A stretch of DNA of 58,646 nt from JBNKLG01 sp050292235 (GCA_050292235.1 JBNKLG010000006.1:1-58646), one strand, 5' to 3'; positions 1-9,363 are shown, counted from the stretch's first letter. A program made the numbers and translations. Notes: generated from the sequence alone by a model not told the origin.

Positions 1-393
1 AATCAACGAACCATCCAGGGAAAACAGTTTGCCGGGAAAACGAAAAGACTTACCGGGCGTAGCGGGCAATTGCTGACAGCGCTGATACAACAGCCGGAAC
101 AGCTCCTGATAAAACGCCGGATCATATTTCTCATTGGCTCGGGACAGCGCTGACTTACTGATTGAGCCCATGGCCAGGTGATATCTCACTTGAGGTTGTG
201 CTCTGAAAGCCGACTCAATATCACGCAGGCTATGACGACCTCCCAGGTGCCCAAAAACAAGCGCAACAAACTGGCTCCAGCGAGACAAGGCATCCGATCG
301 GCGCCGGCCATCGACCTGTTTGGCGAGATTCTCGAATTCAAGTCTCGGAACAATATTGAGCAGTTGGGAGAGGATTGTATTATGATAGGCCAT
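1..393 (-). mobile_element. IS4-family transposase (DUF4372 type), N-terminal part, runs off left edge
   Basis: Reading the minus strand from the ATG at 393-391 gives 131 codons without a stop to the window edge. The translation begins MAYHNTILSQLL and continues with FENLAKQ, SRWSQFVALVFGHL, SLRDIESAF and KLFSLDGSLI. This is the DUF4372 N-terminal module followed by the first DDE aspartate region (SLDGS) of IS4-family transposases, as I know the family. The catalytic remainder lies outside the window. The element has inserted into, or next to, a Crp/Fnr-like gene copy whose surviving 3' part begins near 488; the outer end of the IS is probably near 470-487. I cannot identify terminal repeats or a target duplication because the other end is missing. 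Confidence 0.8.
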
Positions 394-487
394 GGTCCGG
401 TTTCGCTTTTGGTTTCAATAAGTTGTGGTAAACCTATTTTACCAAAAGGCTCACGAAACCGGACTCTTATCTGCGCGCTAAGTGGGA

Positions 488-744
488 CAGCAGTGGAGTC
501 AGCCTGTATCAGCGATCTTGATTTAGTGGATATTTTCACTAATTTTCCAGAACTGCTCTTGCTTGAAAAGCAGCTGATAGTCAACGCATACCAACAAACC
601 AATCTACGTTTGCAATCGCTATTGACCAAATCTGCGCATGAGCGCCTTGGGGATTTTGAAAGAGAGCATGTCATGCTGTTCGACTGGATCCCGCACTACT
701 ACACTGGAAATCAGTCCGCAAAGGCTTTGTCAGTTAAGACATAA
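488..744 (+). pseudogene. Truncated, frameshifted Crp/Fnr-type regulator copy
   Basis: This stretch encodes a run such as DLVDIF, NFPELLLLEK and TNLRLQSLLTKSA that is colinear with residues about 115-180 of the intact regulator at 4251-4868; DNA identity is high through the dimerisation helix. The 5' two thirds (cyclic-nucleotide-binding fold) are missing where the IS4 element abuts. Near 690-705 about 11 bases present in the intact paralogue are deleted, shifting the frame inside the helix-turn-helix and ending in a premature TAA at 742-744. The gene is therefore dead at both ends. It most likely arose by duplication of the 4251-4868 gene, or both derive from a repeated segment. Exact left boundary is uncertain by about 15 bases. 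Confidence 0.8.
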
Positions 745-857
745 ACCATGCTAGCGAAAAGCGGCGCGGTCAACGATCTATTTCATTAGGTTCTGGTTAA
801 TTCAGAGGCGACGAAGGAAACACCCTGATGGTTTTCAGTGCCAGAGCCGGGGAGGCT

Positions 858-891
858 GCTACTCAGAATGATCTAAATCATTCTGAGTAGC
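858..891. repeat. Perfect 15-bp inverted repeat (hairpin)
   Basis: CTACTCAGAATGAT at 859-872 is followed by the loop CTAA and its exact reverse complement at 877-890; one more G-C pair closes it at 858/891. It lies 90 bases beyond the stop of the secreted-protein gene at 982. No T-tract follows on either strand, so it is not a standard intrinsic terminator. It could be a transcript-end stabilising hairpin or a protein-binding palindrome. Confidence 0.7.
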
Positions 892-981
892 TCATCGCTC
901 GTAGCAACGCGATACCATTTGAGGCTGGCAAGTTTTGCTGGATACAGCAGCTACCCAGCGCAACTTGCCTATTTGAGAAGA

Positions 982-3837
982 TTAGGGTCTGGTAAACGGA
1001 CCAGGATCAGTATCGTAAAGCGACACATTATCATACTGTGTATATCCATCAGCCAAACCGTTAGCATCAGTAATATAGGGAGACAGTATGAAATGATCAG
1101 GATGGTCACCATAGCTATCATTCAGCGCCACATTTCTACGTTCCATGATCAGCTCGCCGTTGTTGAACAGCTGAACGACACCGTCAGCCTGCCCATTGGT
1201 GGAGTTGCGGATATGAAGCTGTAAGTAGAGCTTCTCATTTTCAGGGATGGCTACCGAGGAAAAGTCCGTCAGCCAAGAGGAAACACCAGACCAGGAACCA
1301 TTGCGGTTGAGCTTTGTCCATTCCAAGGAAAACTTGTGGCTACCGGCATCTTGTACCGCGCCCAAGATAACCTGGAAAACCCGCCTCCCCGTATCCGGAT
1401 TGCCCCAATTGACCAGCAATATCTTACTCTCACGGCCAGGATTGGGATTGAATATCGACAGATCGCTGACCAGATATTCAAAGTTAATCCAGAGCTCATC
1501 GACTGGCGATCCGTTGACTGTGGCATGTGAGCCAAAGTTATGCCTTAACCAGACGTCATTAAGAGCACCCGCTTGGTAGTTGAATTGAGCTACCTGTGAA
1601 TCGCCATCGGAGGGAAAGGTTATGGTCGAACCATCAGCTCCTACTGTGTGTGCATCCATCCAGTCTCTTGCCGGTGATGCACCCTCCATATCCGCGGAGA
1701 ATAATGGTGATGCGGAAGTACCCCCATTAGCACCAATCAGATTATGCTCATCATTGCTTTTGGCACTTTCATAGATGACATGGATGGGGTTATTGCTTTC
1801 CAGATAGGCCCCAAACTGAATGTGCACACCGTTACTGCTTGAGCCGAAATAGGCCTTTCCAGGACGGTTGCCGTTGGCATTACAGTTTTTTTCCACTGGC
1901 GGAGCACTGCCATTGTGCAGGGTAACGGTGGTACCCGGCTCCGGACAGGCAACCGCTACATACTGCGCTGCTCGCGGCAATCCATAACGTCTTTTGAGTA
2001 GCGCAGTGGGGTAAAACGCTGTCTGTTCGCTGCCATCACTATCAGCATATTGCACCGCGTTAATGGGCCTGTTTGCCACCAGGTGGATCGCAGCACCTTG
2101 ACCCTGTCCGCTCCTGTTACCGATATGCACATAACCCTTCTCACCGGCATTTAGCGTTGCGTAGCCAACGCTCCCATCACTGGCATACATTTGGACGAAA
2201 GTATTATCCTCTACTGCAGCAAACACAGCGTTAGCTGAACGGAATCCCCACAGCTCTCTAGCCGCTGGTGGAACAGGGTAAGCGTCCGAGTACCAGGATT
2301 TATCCTGGGGATCTCCTCTATGAGTGACCATGATTGGCGTGTCAGCAGAGGTAATCACCGCTGAGATATGGTTATTGATACCGCCATCGAAGTACTCAGG
2401 AACACCTCGTTGCAGATGGACCTGATTGGGAACCCCGTCGAGACTGACCGTTACATTGGCATCCCCTTCTTGAGCAACCATGTAGTACTGATGTCCATAA
2501 CGGTTATGTGGCACGGCAAACTGCGTCCCTGCCAGTGAAAGATGGGCTGGCATATCGGTTGCGTCGGCATCACTGCCAAACTCAAAGGGTCCTGTTCCGC
2601 TTACGACATCACCCTGTCGTATGCCACTTCCTGACCAAAAGGTGCCAGTTTCATAACGATCTAGATGAAGCGTTCTATCGCCCGCTGTGATCGTATTGTT
2701 GTCCACCAGACTGATAACACCACCTGATACCAACCCAGGGTTAAGAATGGTGTAACTATTCCTTGGCAGCGGCTCTGGGGTCGGATCAGGGTCCGGCGTT
2801 GGGGTCGGCGTGGGATTCGTGCCGCCAACAAAGCCTGCCGGAGGCCCGATATAGGAATCATCAATAACCAGATGACTGATCATGAAGTAATTATCAGGAT
2901 CGGCCTGCACGGCTCTTTGCATATAGCCACCAAGGATATCGATATACTTGAAAGAGCTGCCCGGATAAGCCATTTGTCTTGTCAGTATTTCACCAGCAAT
3001 TCGGCCACTTTGGGTGTAAACATAGGTGCGAATGTACCCCTCTACCGTATCCACTTCAAACTCTACACTCACCCATTGTTCTTCTATTTGCTCCCAATCC
3101 TGACCATTAGCGTTGACGCCTATTGCAGGATCACCTATACGAAACTGATCATTACCATCTGGCCACCATGGCTCTGGATTGTCGTGATTAACATTATACA
3201 TACAAACTATGTTATCACAGTTACCATAGGCGACATGATCATCATGCTGATGGGAGATAATCATCGATCGCATAAACACATCACCGGCATCATCACCACT
3301 GTTTCGCGCAAGATCTTCTCGAGAGGTAAATGTATGGCGCTTCCCGGTTGATGGCGCAAAATCCGTTAAAATTCTGTCTAGTAGTGAATCACTTAGCCGG
3401 TCCACATCCCTTTGATAAGGAGGACGATTCATAATAATGACCTTATTATTGTTCGCATATTCCACCCAGGATGACCCATGGTAAATCAAGAAACGAACAT
3501 TGACATGGGTAGGATAATCCCCATTTGCATCGGGGCGAAAATGGATCTGGCCGAGCCCGGAATAACCTTCATCTAGTATAGGTGGTGTAAATTTTGCCGC
3601 TCCGCCACCTCCCCAGCCACCAGATTCCACCCAAGTATGGGTTGCACCTGCATTTACCCACACCAAATTCTGATCTTCGATGGAACTCTCATAGGAGGAA
3701 TCGTTGAAATTCTGTGTGTAGGGGAGTGAATCTAGCACTATCCCTGACTGAGCTGTTGTACTGGATGCCAGAAAAAAAGCAAAGGCCCCTAACCTTATTG
3801 CTAATTTTGGATTGAAAATTCTATGATTACTTTGCAT
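982..3837 (-). CDS. Large secreted protein, two ConA/lectin-like domains flanking a central beta-rich domain
   Basis: Starting at the ATG at 3837 gives 951 residues. I prefer this to the ATG at 3876 because GGGAG lies 10 bases upstream and the protein then opens with a signal peptide (positive N-terminus, hydrophobic LGAFAFFLASSTTAQSG). After cleavage there are three blocks: an N-terminal jelly-roll-like region to about residue 335, a Pro/Thr/Asp-rich linker (NPTPTPTPDPDPTPEP), a central region rich in beta strands (about 360-735) recalling IgGFc-binding-type domains, and a C-terminal concanavalin-like block (about 740-951, ending YTQYDNVSLYD). No catalytic motif is recognised. It is probably an exported carbohydrate-binding or adhesive protein. 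It is divergent from the Crp/Fnr-like gene at 4251, across a 413-bp gap. Function is inferred from fold-like patterns only. Confidence 0.7.
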   Translation of the reverse strand: MQSNHRIFNPKLAIRLGAFAFFLASSTTAQSGIVLDSLPYTQNFNDSSYESSIEDQNLVWVNAGATHTWVESGGWGGGGAAKFTPPILDEGYSGLGQIHFRPDANGDYPTHVNVRFLIYHGSSWVEYANNNKVIIMNRPPYQRDVDRLSDSLLDRILTDFAPSTGKRHTFTSREDLARNSGDDAGDVFMRSMIISHQHDDHVAYGNCDNIVCMYNVNHDNPEPWWPDGNDQFRIGDPAIGVNANGQDWEQIEEQWVSVEFEVDTVEGYIRTYVYTQSGRIAGEILTRQMAYPGSSFKYIDILGGYMQRAVQADPDNYFMISHLVIDDSYIGPPAGFVGGTNPTPTPTPDPDPTPEPLPRNSYTILNPGLVSGGVISLVDNNTITAGDRTLHLDRYETGTFWSGSGIRQGDVVSGTGPFEFGSDADATDMPAHLSLAGTQFAVPHNRYGHQYYMVAQEGDANVTVSLDGVPNQVHLQRGVPEYFDGGINNHISAVITSADTPIMVTHRGDPQDKSWYSDAYPVPPAARELWGFRSANAVFAAVEDNTFVQMYASDGSVGYATLNAGEKGYVHIGNRSGQGQGAAIHLVANRPINAVQYADSDGSEQTAFYPTALLKRRYGLPRAAQYVAVACPEPGTTVTLHNGSAPPVEKNCNANGNRPGKAYFGSSSNGVHIQFGAYLESNNPIHVIYESAKSNDEHNLIGANGGTSASPLFSADMEGASPARDWMDAHTVGADGSTITFPSDGDSQVAQFNYQAGALNDVWLRHNFGSHATVNGSPVDELWINFEYLVSDLSIFNPNPGRESKILLVNWGNPDTGRRVFQVILGAVQDAGSHKFSLEWTKLNRNGSWSGVSSWLTDFSSVAIPENEKLYLQLHIRNSTNGQADGVVQLFNNGELIMERRNVALNDSYGDHPDHFILSPYITDANGLADGYTQYDNVSLYDTDPGPFTRP

Positions 3838-3876
3838 ATCTTTATGACTCCCTATCATCTTTGTTAGTATTGCCAA

Positions 3877-4250
3877 GCATAATAATGGTCGAGCCCATTT
3901 TTTAAAATGGCTCCACTGCAGCGAGAATCAAGCAAATGATGGCCGTCAATCAAAAGCCAGGCCCACTTTTCCATTTTCTTGATCTAGAGGGATTCGAGCA
4001 CGGATAATTGGGCCCTGTCATTCAACTATTTTCATTTGCCCACGAGTAACACAATTATTTGCTCAAAAGGTAGCATAGCTGTATTTCCTTAATCTCCAGC
4101 CTTACAAACCTCATTTCAAGTCCTGTAAGATTTCATAGTGCGAAATTGTGATAAATATCACTACAGCCGATAGTTCAGCTAATTTAGACTGCTTGTGGCC
4201 GTGGTTTATTTACGGTTATTCGTAGAAATATCTGGGAGGATTACCAGACG
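3877..4250. other. Divergent intergenic region
   Basis: This gap separates the secreted-protein gene from the Crp/Fnr-like regulator and contains no plausible coding sequence. It holds an imperfect hairpin at 3891-3913 (GAGCCCATTTT against AAAATGGCTC, one bulged C) and a CRP-like palindrome at 4147-4162, listed separately. It presumably carries the promoters of both flanking genes, which I could not place confidently. Confidence 0.5.
4147..4162. promoter_or_regulatory. CRP/FNR-family-like operator
   Basis: TGTGATAAATATCACT matches the CRP consensus TGTGA-N6-TCACA at nine of ten conserved positions. It lies about 90 bases upstream of a gene for a Crp/Fnr-family protein, so autoregulation is the simplest reading. 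It may also serve the divergent secreted-protein gene. Binding by the local regulator is inference. Confidence 0.5.
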
Positions 4251-4868
4251 ATGGAACAGATTATCAATTATTTCAGATCTTACTTACCAGTAAGTGATAA
4301 AGGGTGGCTGTATTTCAAAAAGCGACTGAAACTGCATCACTATAAAACCGGAGATATCATTCAGCCTTTGCATGAGCCTAGTAAGAAACTATGCCTTCTC
4401 CTTGAAGGCGTTGCACGATCTTATCTACAAAAATCAGATGGTCGAGACTTCACCTGGTTCTTTCACTACAATAGCAACAAAAGCTCAGTTAAAGAATTTC
4501 TCCTGATCGACTACCCAAGCTTCAACCTGCAAATGCCATCAACCTATGGGTTCCAGGCATTGAGTAACTGCAAAGTAGCCTACATTAATTATCACGACCT
4601 TGTGGATGTTTTCTTAAATCTTCCGGAACTTCTTTTGCTTGAAAAACGATTGGCCATCGGCGCTTACCATGAAACTAATCTGCGTTTGCAATCTCTATTG
4701 ACAAAATCTGCGCAGGGAAGACTCGAGGATTTTGAGCGGGACCATGCTGTATTATTTGACAGGATTCCCCACTACTATATTGCTTCTTATCTTGGAATCA
4801 CACCGCAAAGGCTTTGTCAGTTAAGGCGTAACACATCTAAGAAAATGTGCCACGCTGCTCTTTGCTAA
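4251..4868 (+). CDS. Crp/Fnr-family transcriptional regulator
   Basis: The 205-residue protein has the layout of short Crp/Fnr-like regulators: an N-terminal cupin-like effector domain (KTGDIIQPLHEPSKKLCLLLEGVARSY, residues about 32-60), a long dimerisation helix (LPELLLLEKRLAIGAY...NLRLQSLLTKSA) and a C-terminal helix-turn-helix (IASYLGITPQRLCQLRR, about 176-193). The effector domain lacks the Arg-Ser phosphate-binding signature of true cAMP receptors and the cysteine set of FNR, so its ligand is unknown. GGGAGGA precedes the ATG. A truncated paralogue lies at 488-744. A CRP-like palindrome upstream suggests autoregulation. The gene converges on the FAD/Fe-S oxidoreductase with only 5 bases between stops. 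Confidence 0.85.
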   Translation: MEQIINYFRSYLPVSDKGWLYFKKRLKLHHYKTGDIIQPLHEPSKKLCLLLEGVARSYLQKSDGRDFTWFFHYNSNKSSVKEFLLIDYPSFNLQMPSTYGFQALSNCKVAYINYHDLVDVFLNLPELLLLEKRLAIGAYHETNLRLQSLLTKSAQGRLEDFERDHAVLFDRIPHYYIASYLGITPQRLCQLRRNTSKKMCHAALC

Positions 4869-4873
4869 CCCAT

Positions 4874-7800
4874 TTAAAGCAATACCCGTTCAATACCCCC
4901 CCCACTCAGAGCTTGGAGACGAAATTCTTCTTGCCAATTGGCCCCCAAGAGCCGCTCTACCAGCTCCACCACCACATAGCGGGGTGTCAGCCCGGTATCA
5001 TCGGTGTAGCGAGCCAGCCCCTGTTGACAGGCGGGACAGGTGGTGACCAGGCTGATAGCGGCCTGGGTATCCAGTTGCGCCCTGGCCTTTTCTAGCTGCT
5101 CCAGTTTGTTGAAGCGCAATTGGGCAGCGATATCGGGACGCGCAGTGCCCAAGGTACCGGCTTCCCCACAGCAGCGTTCGGTCAACACAGTCGGCCCCCC
5201 CAGGAGTTGCTGGGCCACTTTGAGGGGAGACTGGTGTTTGATCGGGGTATGACAGGGATCGTGATAGAGATAGCCCCGCCCCTCTGGTGCTGTCGTTGAC
5301 AGCCCCTGTTCCAACAGATATTCGTGTACATCCAGCAAACGACAACCGGGGAAGATGTTGTCGAATTCATAGTCCAGCAACTGATCCATACAGGTGCCGC
5401 AAGAAGCCACTACGCTCTGGATATCCAGGTAATTCAGCGTATTGGCGATGCGATGAAAGAGCACCCGATTCTCAGTGGCGATACGACGACCGCGATGGGC
5501 CTGTCCGGCAGAGTACTGGGGATAGCCGCAGCAGAGGTAGCCCGGCGGCAATACCACCCGGGCACCACTGTAGGTCAGCATGGCCAGACTCGCCATGCCG
5601 ATCTCGCTGAAGAGGCGCTCTGAGCCGCAGCCGGGAAAGTAGAAGAGGCTGGGTGCCTCGTCCTGAATCCGGCCGGGCCAGGTCAGGATAGGCACTGTGG
5701 TGCGATCTTCGATCTCCAGAGCTGAGCGCAGGGTGACTGCGGGTACGGCGACCCGGATCGGTCGCTGCAGGATGTCCGGCACCACCGAGGGCTTGCCGCT
5801 GGTGGCATGGGGAATCTCTCCCCGGCCCTGTAGCAGGCCCAGTCGTTTGAACAGGCCATGGCCCAGGTTAATGCCCGCGAATCCCCAGCGAGCCAGCAAC
5901 AGCCGCAACAGCCGCACCCCTCGGGGATGATTCAGGTTGAGGAAGGAGAGTGCCGCCCAGGCCGCCGGGACAAAGCGCTTTTTGCCCCGGTCCACCAGGA
6001 TCTTGCGCATCCGGGCGGTCACCTCGCCAAAATCGATATTCACCGGACAGGGGGTGAAGCACTTGTGGCAAACGGTGCAGTGATCAGCCACGTCATTCAT
6101 TTCACTGAAATGGCGTAAGGAGAGGCCCCGTCGGGTTTGTTCCTCGTAGAGGAAGGCCTCAAGTATCAGTCCGGTCGCCAGGATTTTATTGCGGGGCGAA
6201 TAGAGCAGATTAGCCCGGGGTACATGGGTCATGCAGACCGGTTTGCATTTACCACAGCGCAGACAGTGTTTGATCTCATCGTTGAGATCGCCCAGCTCGC
6301 TCTCTTTGAGAATCAGGGCTTCCTGCTCCACCAGTTGCAGTGAGGGGGTATAGGCCCGGCTCAGATCCGAGCCCGCCAACAATTTGTTGCGATTGAAATG
6401 GCCCTGGGGATCGATCTTCTTTTTGTATTCTGCAAAGGCAGAGACCCGTTCCGGGGCCAGGTATTGCAGTTTGGTGATGCCAATGCCGTGTTCGCCCGAA
6501 ATGGCGCCATCCAGGGACTCGGCCAGGGCCATGATGCGATCCACCAGATGATCGGCCTCGCGCATCATGGCGTAATTCTGGGAGTGTACCGGGATGTTGG
6601 TATGGACATTGCCATCGCCTGCGTGCATGTGTAGGGCGACAAAGAGACGTGATGAGCGTACCCGCTGATGGATCGCCAGCAGACGTTGGCGCAACGGGGC
6701 CATCATGGCGCCACTGAAAATCTGATCCAAGGGCTGTCCCACTTCACATCGATAAGAGTGCACCAAACGACGTCGCAGTAACAGATCGATGAGGCTGGCC
6801 TCCCGATCCATCGCCTCAGTCAGGTTTTGCTCCGCCAGCAACTCGGGGAAATCGCTGGCCGGACCATCCAACCGATCCAGTATCTGCCGCCAACGGTCAG
6901 CAGCCTTCTGCACCAAATCCTGCGCTTTGGCCCTCTTGTCTTCGATGATGGACCGATTCTCAATGGACAGCTCGAACTCCTCGCCCCCATCAATCTCTTT
7001 GAGGTTCCCGCCCAGATAGTCTGTTATGGCCACCATGATGGCCAGTTTGTTGCGGATGGACTGTTCGATATTGAGGCGTTCGATACCCCGGCTGTATTCC
7101 GCCAGACGTTCCAGAGGAATAACCACGTCTTCATTGATCTTGAAGGCGTTGGTATGGGCGGAGATGGCAGCGGTGCGGGAGCGATCCAGCCAGAAGCGTT
7201 TGCGTGCCTCAGCGCTACGGGCGATGAAACCCTCCGCGCCCCGTGCCTGCACCAGGGTGATCAGAGCCTCGCTCATTCGATCCAGGGCAGAGGCATCGTC
7301 GCTGATAAGGTCGGCCAGCAATAGCATTTTAGGGCGCTGCTGACGGGAGGATTTGGTGGCGTACTTGACCGCCTTGAGATAGCGCTCGTCCAGATGTTCC
7401 AGCCCCAACAGCCTGACCTGGTCACTCGCTTCAACCTGCTGTTTGACCTCGACAATGGCAGGTACTGCTGCCGCCAGGTCCTCACCGAAGAATTCCAGAC
7501 AGAGGGTCTGGGTGTGAGCCGGGATCGGGTGAAGGACAAAACGGGCTGAGGTGATGAGACCATCGCAACCCTCTTTCTGCGCGCCGGGCAGTCCCGCCAG
7601 GACCTTATCGGTTACGTCCTTACCCAGACCCTTTTTGCGGAACAGGCTGCCGGGGAATGTCTGTTCTTCCGCTTTCCCATCCTGGGTCTGGCCATCGTCT
7701 TTAAGCCAGCGATAGCGAAAACGCACCTCATCCTGTTCGTGAATCTTGCTCAGGTTGTGGCGGAGTCGTTCGATCTGCAACCAGCGCCCGTCCGGCATCA

Positions 7801-8713
7801 CCATGCGCCAGGAGGCCAGATTATCCAGAGTGGTGCCCCAAAGCACCGCCTTCTTGCCACCGGCGTTCATGGCGATGTTACCGCCGATGGTGGAGGCGTC
7901 CTGGGAAGTTGGATCTACGGCAAAGGCCAATCCATGGGCCTCAGCCAGTTCTGAGACCCGCCGGGTGACCACACCAGACCCCACAGCCACCACCGCCGTG
8001 CTGTCATCCCGGCCCGGCAGGGTACAGTGTTCAACCTCACCGATCTGATCCAGTTTTTCGGTATTGATAACGGCGGAGAGGGGATCCAAAGGCACGGCTG
8101 AACCCGTATATCCGGTGCCACCACCGCGAGGGATGATGGTCAAGCCTAGCGAAATACAGGTACGCACCAGCAGGGCAACCTCGACCTCGGTATCCGGTGT
8201 CAGCACCACAAAGGGCAGCTCGACACGCCAGTCGGTCGCATCCGTGGCATGAGCAACCCGCGCCATACCACCAAAGGCTATATTGTCGCGGCGGGTCACC
8301 CGGAGTAAGGCCCGCAATACCTGCTGGCGCCTCTCGGTCTGCTGATTCAGGGCGGTCTCAAAGGCATCCACTGAATCGGTCGCCAGCGCCTGTAAACGGA
8401 TTGCCTGCACATTGCCATTGGTCCGCTGGGCGAATTGCTCCAATCGATGGCGCAAAGCCCCAATCAGCGCAGAACGGCGTTTGGGGTTCTCCAGCATGTC
8501 ATCCTGCAAGTAGGGATTGCGATCGATAACCCAGATATCCCCCAGGATCTCGAACAGCATGCGCGCTGAACGTCCGGTACGACGGGAGTCGCGTAAATTT
8601 TCGATCAGACGCCAACCTTCATCACCCAGATAACGAATCACAATCTCTCGATCGGAATGAGAGGTATAGTTATAAGGGATTTCACGGATCCTTGCGGAAG
8701 CTGACTGCGTCAT
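4874..8713 (-). CDS. FAD-linked oxidase / Fe-S / CCG-domain fusion oxidoreductase (DUF3683 N-terminus)
   Basis: The 1279-residue protein fuses parts that are separate subunits in glycolate or D-lactate oxidases. Residues about 1-110 match the DUF3683 module as I recall it. An FAD-binding-4 domain follows (PRGGGTGYTGSAVPL near 195), then an FAD-oxidase C-terminal domain (HAGDGNVHTN near 697, GEHGIGI near 737). Two 4Fe-4S motifs follow (CLRCGKCKPVC near 817; CTVCHKCFTPCPV near 881), and two cysteine-rich CCG domains (CCGYPQ near 1061; DPCH and CCGEAG near 1178). It is thus expected to oxidise a 2-hydroxy acid, passing electrons through FAD and Fe-S centres to the respiratory chain. The exact substrate cannot be told. 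It has no signal peptide or obvious membrane segment. It stands alone, divergent from cytochrome c'. Confidence 0.88.
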   Translation of the reverse strand: MTQSASARIREIPYNYTSHSDREIVIRYLGDEGWRLIENLRDSRRTGRSARMLFEILGDIWVIDRNPYLQDDMLENPKRRSALIGALRHRLEQFAQRTNGNVQAIRLQALATDSVDAFETALNQQTERRQQVLRALLRVTRRDNIAFGGMARVAHATDATDWRVELPFVVLTPDTEVEVALLVRTCISLGLTIIPRGGGTGYTGSAVPLDPLSAVINTEKLDQIGEVEHCTLPGRDDSTAVVAVGSGVVTRRVSELAEAHGLAFAVDPTSQDASTIGGNIAMNAGGKKAVLWGTTLDNLASWRMVMPDGRWLQIERLRHNLSKIHEQDEVRFRYRWLKDDGQTQDGKAEEQTFPGSLFRKKGLGKDVTDKVLAGLPGAQKEGCDGLITSARFVLHPIPAHTQTLCLEFFGEDLAAAVPAIVEVKQQVEASDQVRLLGLEHLDERYLKAVKYATKSSRQQRPKMLLLADLISDDASALDRMSEALITLVQARGAEGFIARSAEARKRFWLDRSRTAAISAHTNAFKINEDVVIPLERLAEYSRGIERLNIEQSIRNKLAIMVAITDYLGGNLKEIDGGEEFELSIENRSIIEDKRAKAQDLVQKAADRWRQILDRLDGPASDFPELLAEQNLTEAMDREASLIDLLLRRRLVHSYRCEVGQPLDQIFSGAMMAPLRQRLLAIHQRVRSSRLFVALHMHAGDGNVHTNIPVHSQNYAMMREADHLVDRIMALAESLDGAISGEHGIGITKLQYLAPERVSAFAEYKKKIDPQGHFNRNKLLAGSDLSRAYTPSLQLVEQEALILKESELGDLNDEIKHCLRCGKCKPVCMTHVPRANLLYSPRNKILATGLILEAFLYEEQTRRGLSLRHFSEMNDVADHCTVCHKCFTPCPVNIDFGEVTARMRKILVDRGKKRFVPAAWAALSFLNLNHPRGVRLLRLLLARWGFAGINLGHGLFKRLGLLQGRGEIPHATSGKPSVVPDILQRPIRVAVPAVTLRSALEIEDRTTVPILTWPGRIQDEAPSLFYFPGCGSERLFSEIGMASLAMLTYSGARVVLPPGYLCCGYPQYSAGQAHRGRRIATENRVLFHRIANTLNYLDIQSVVASCGTCMDQLLDYEFDNIFPGCRLLDVHEYLLEQGLSTTAPEGRGYLYHDPCHTPIKHQSPLKVAQQLLGGPTVLTERCCGEAGTLGTARPDIAAQLRFNKLEQLEKARAQLDTQAAISLVTTCPACQQGLARYTDDTGLTPRYVVVELVERLLGANWQEEFRLQALSGGGIERVLL

Positions 8714-8913
8714 TGGGCCGGTCTGAGAGCGGGAAAGTGTGTATTTTAACAGGCTGCCAGGGCTAACTTGCCAGGCAAATCACAATTCCACGGGGAACCT
8801 TTGGTTTTGGCGGCCCACTAAATGGAGGGATTATCAAACCCTCATAGTACGGCAGTATTCCTATCATATTTCATCGACATTGTTAACTGTAATTGACTTC
8901 TGGAGGTCTTATC

Positions 8914-9363
8914 ATGAAACGTCTCGTCCTAACGTCCTGTCTACTCAGCCTTACTGGAACTGCCTTGGCGGAAGACCCAATCCATGCTGCTGTTGAATAT
9001 CGCCAAGGTGCCATGAATATTCTGGGCTGGAATCTTAAACCCATGGCTGCCATGGTCAAGGGTAAAACCCCTTACGATCAAGCCGTTTTCAGTCGGCACG
9101 CCCAGGATTTAGCAGCTGCGGCAGCTTTAGATCATTTGTCCGGCTATCCCGCAGATTCTGAGAGTGACGAGAGTAAAGCGCTTCCGGAAATCTGGCTAAA
9201 CTGGGACGAATTTAAAAAGGATATGCAGGATTTCCAAACCCAAGCCGCCGAACTGGCCAAGGTTGCAGCCGCTGGCGACCTGGAGGCCATCAAGCCCCAA
9301 TTTGGCAAAACCGCCGAGACCTGTAAATCCTGCCATAAGGAATTCAAGGCAAAGAAAAAGTAA
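8914..9363 (+). CDS. Cytochrome c' (periplasmic c-type cytochrome)
   Basis: The ATG at 8914 is chosen because GGAGG lies 7 bases upstream and the protein then begins with a clean signal peptide (MKRLVLTSCLLSLTGTALA). The mature part is a four-helix-bundle cytochrome c' with the C-terminal haem motif CKSCH at about residues 137-141 and a lysine-rich tail. Length (149) is normal for the family. Cytochromes c' bind NO and related gases or act in electron transfer in the periplasm. The gene converges with the cytochrome b561 gene 41 bases downstream. A short hairpin (GAGGG...CCCTC, 8824-8842) sits in the leader region. Confidence 0.92.
   Translation: MKRLVLTSCLLSLTGTALAEDPIHAAVEYRQGAMNILGWNLKPMAAMVKGKTPYDQAVFSRHAQDLAAAAALDHLSGYPADSESDESKALPEIWLNWDEFKKDMQDFQTQAAELAKVAAAGDLEAIKPQFGKTAETCKSCHKEFKAKKK

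Noticed and set aside
178..744. 188-codon plus-strand ORF
   Set aside because: It is the antisense of the IS4 transposase joined to the Crp/Fnr fragment; only the part from about 488 is homologous to a protein.
2763..2820. Pro/Thr tandem in the secreted protein as a tandem repeat of interest
   Set aside because: It is an ordinary PT/PD interdomain linker.
4869..5095. ORFs opposite the 1279-residue gene
   Set aside because: Shadows of a clearly coding strand with Fe-S and FAD motifs; none has its own motif.
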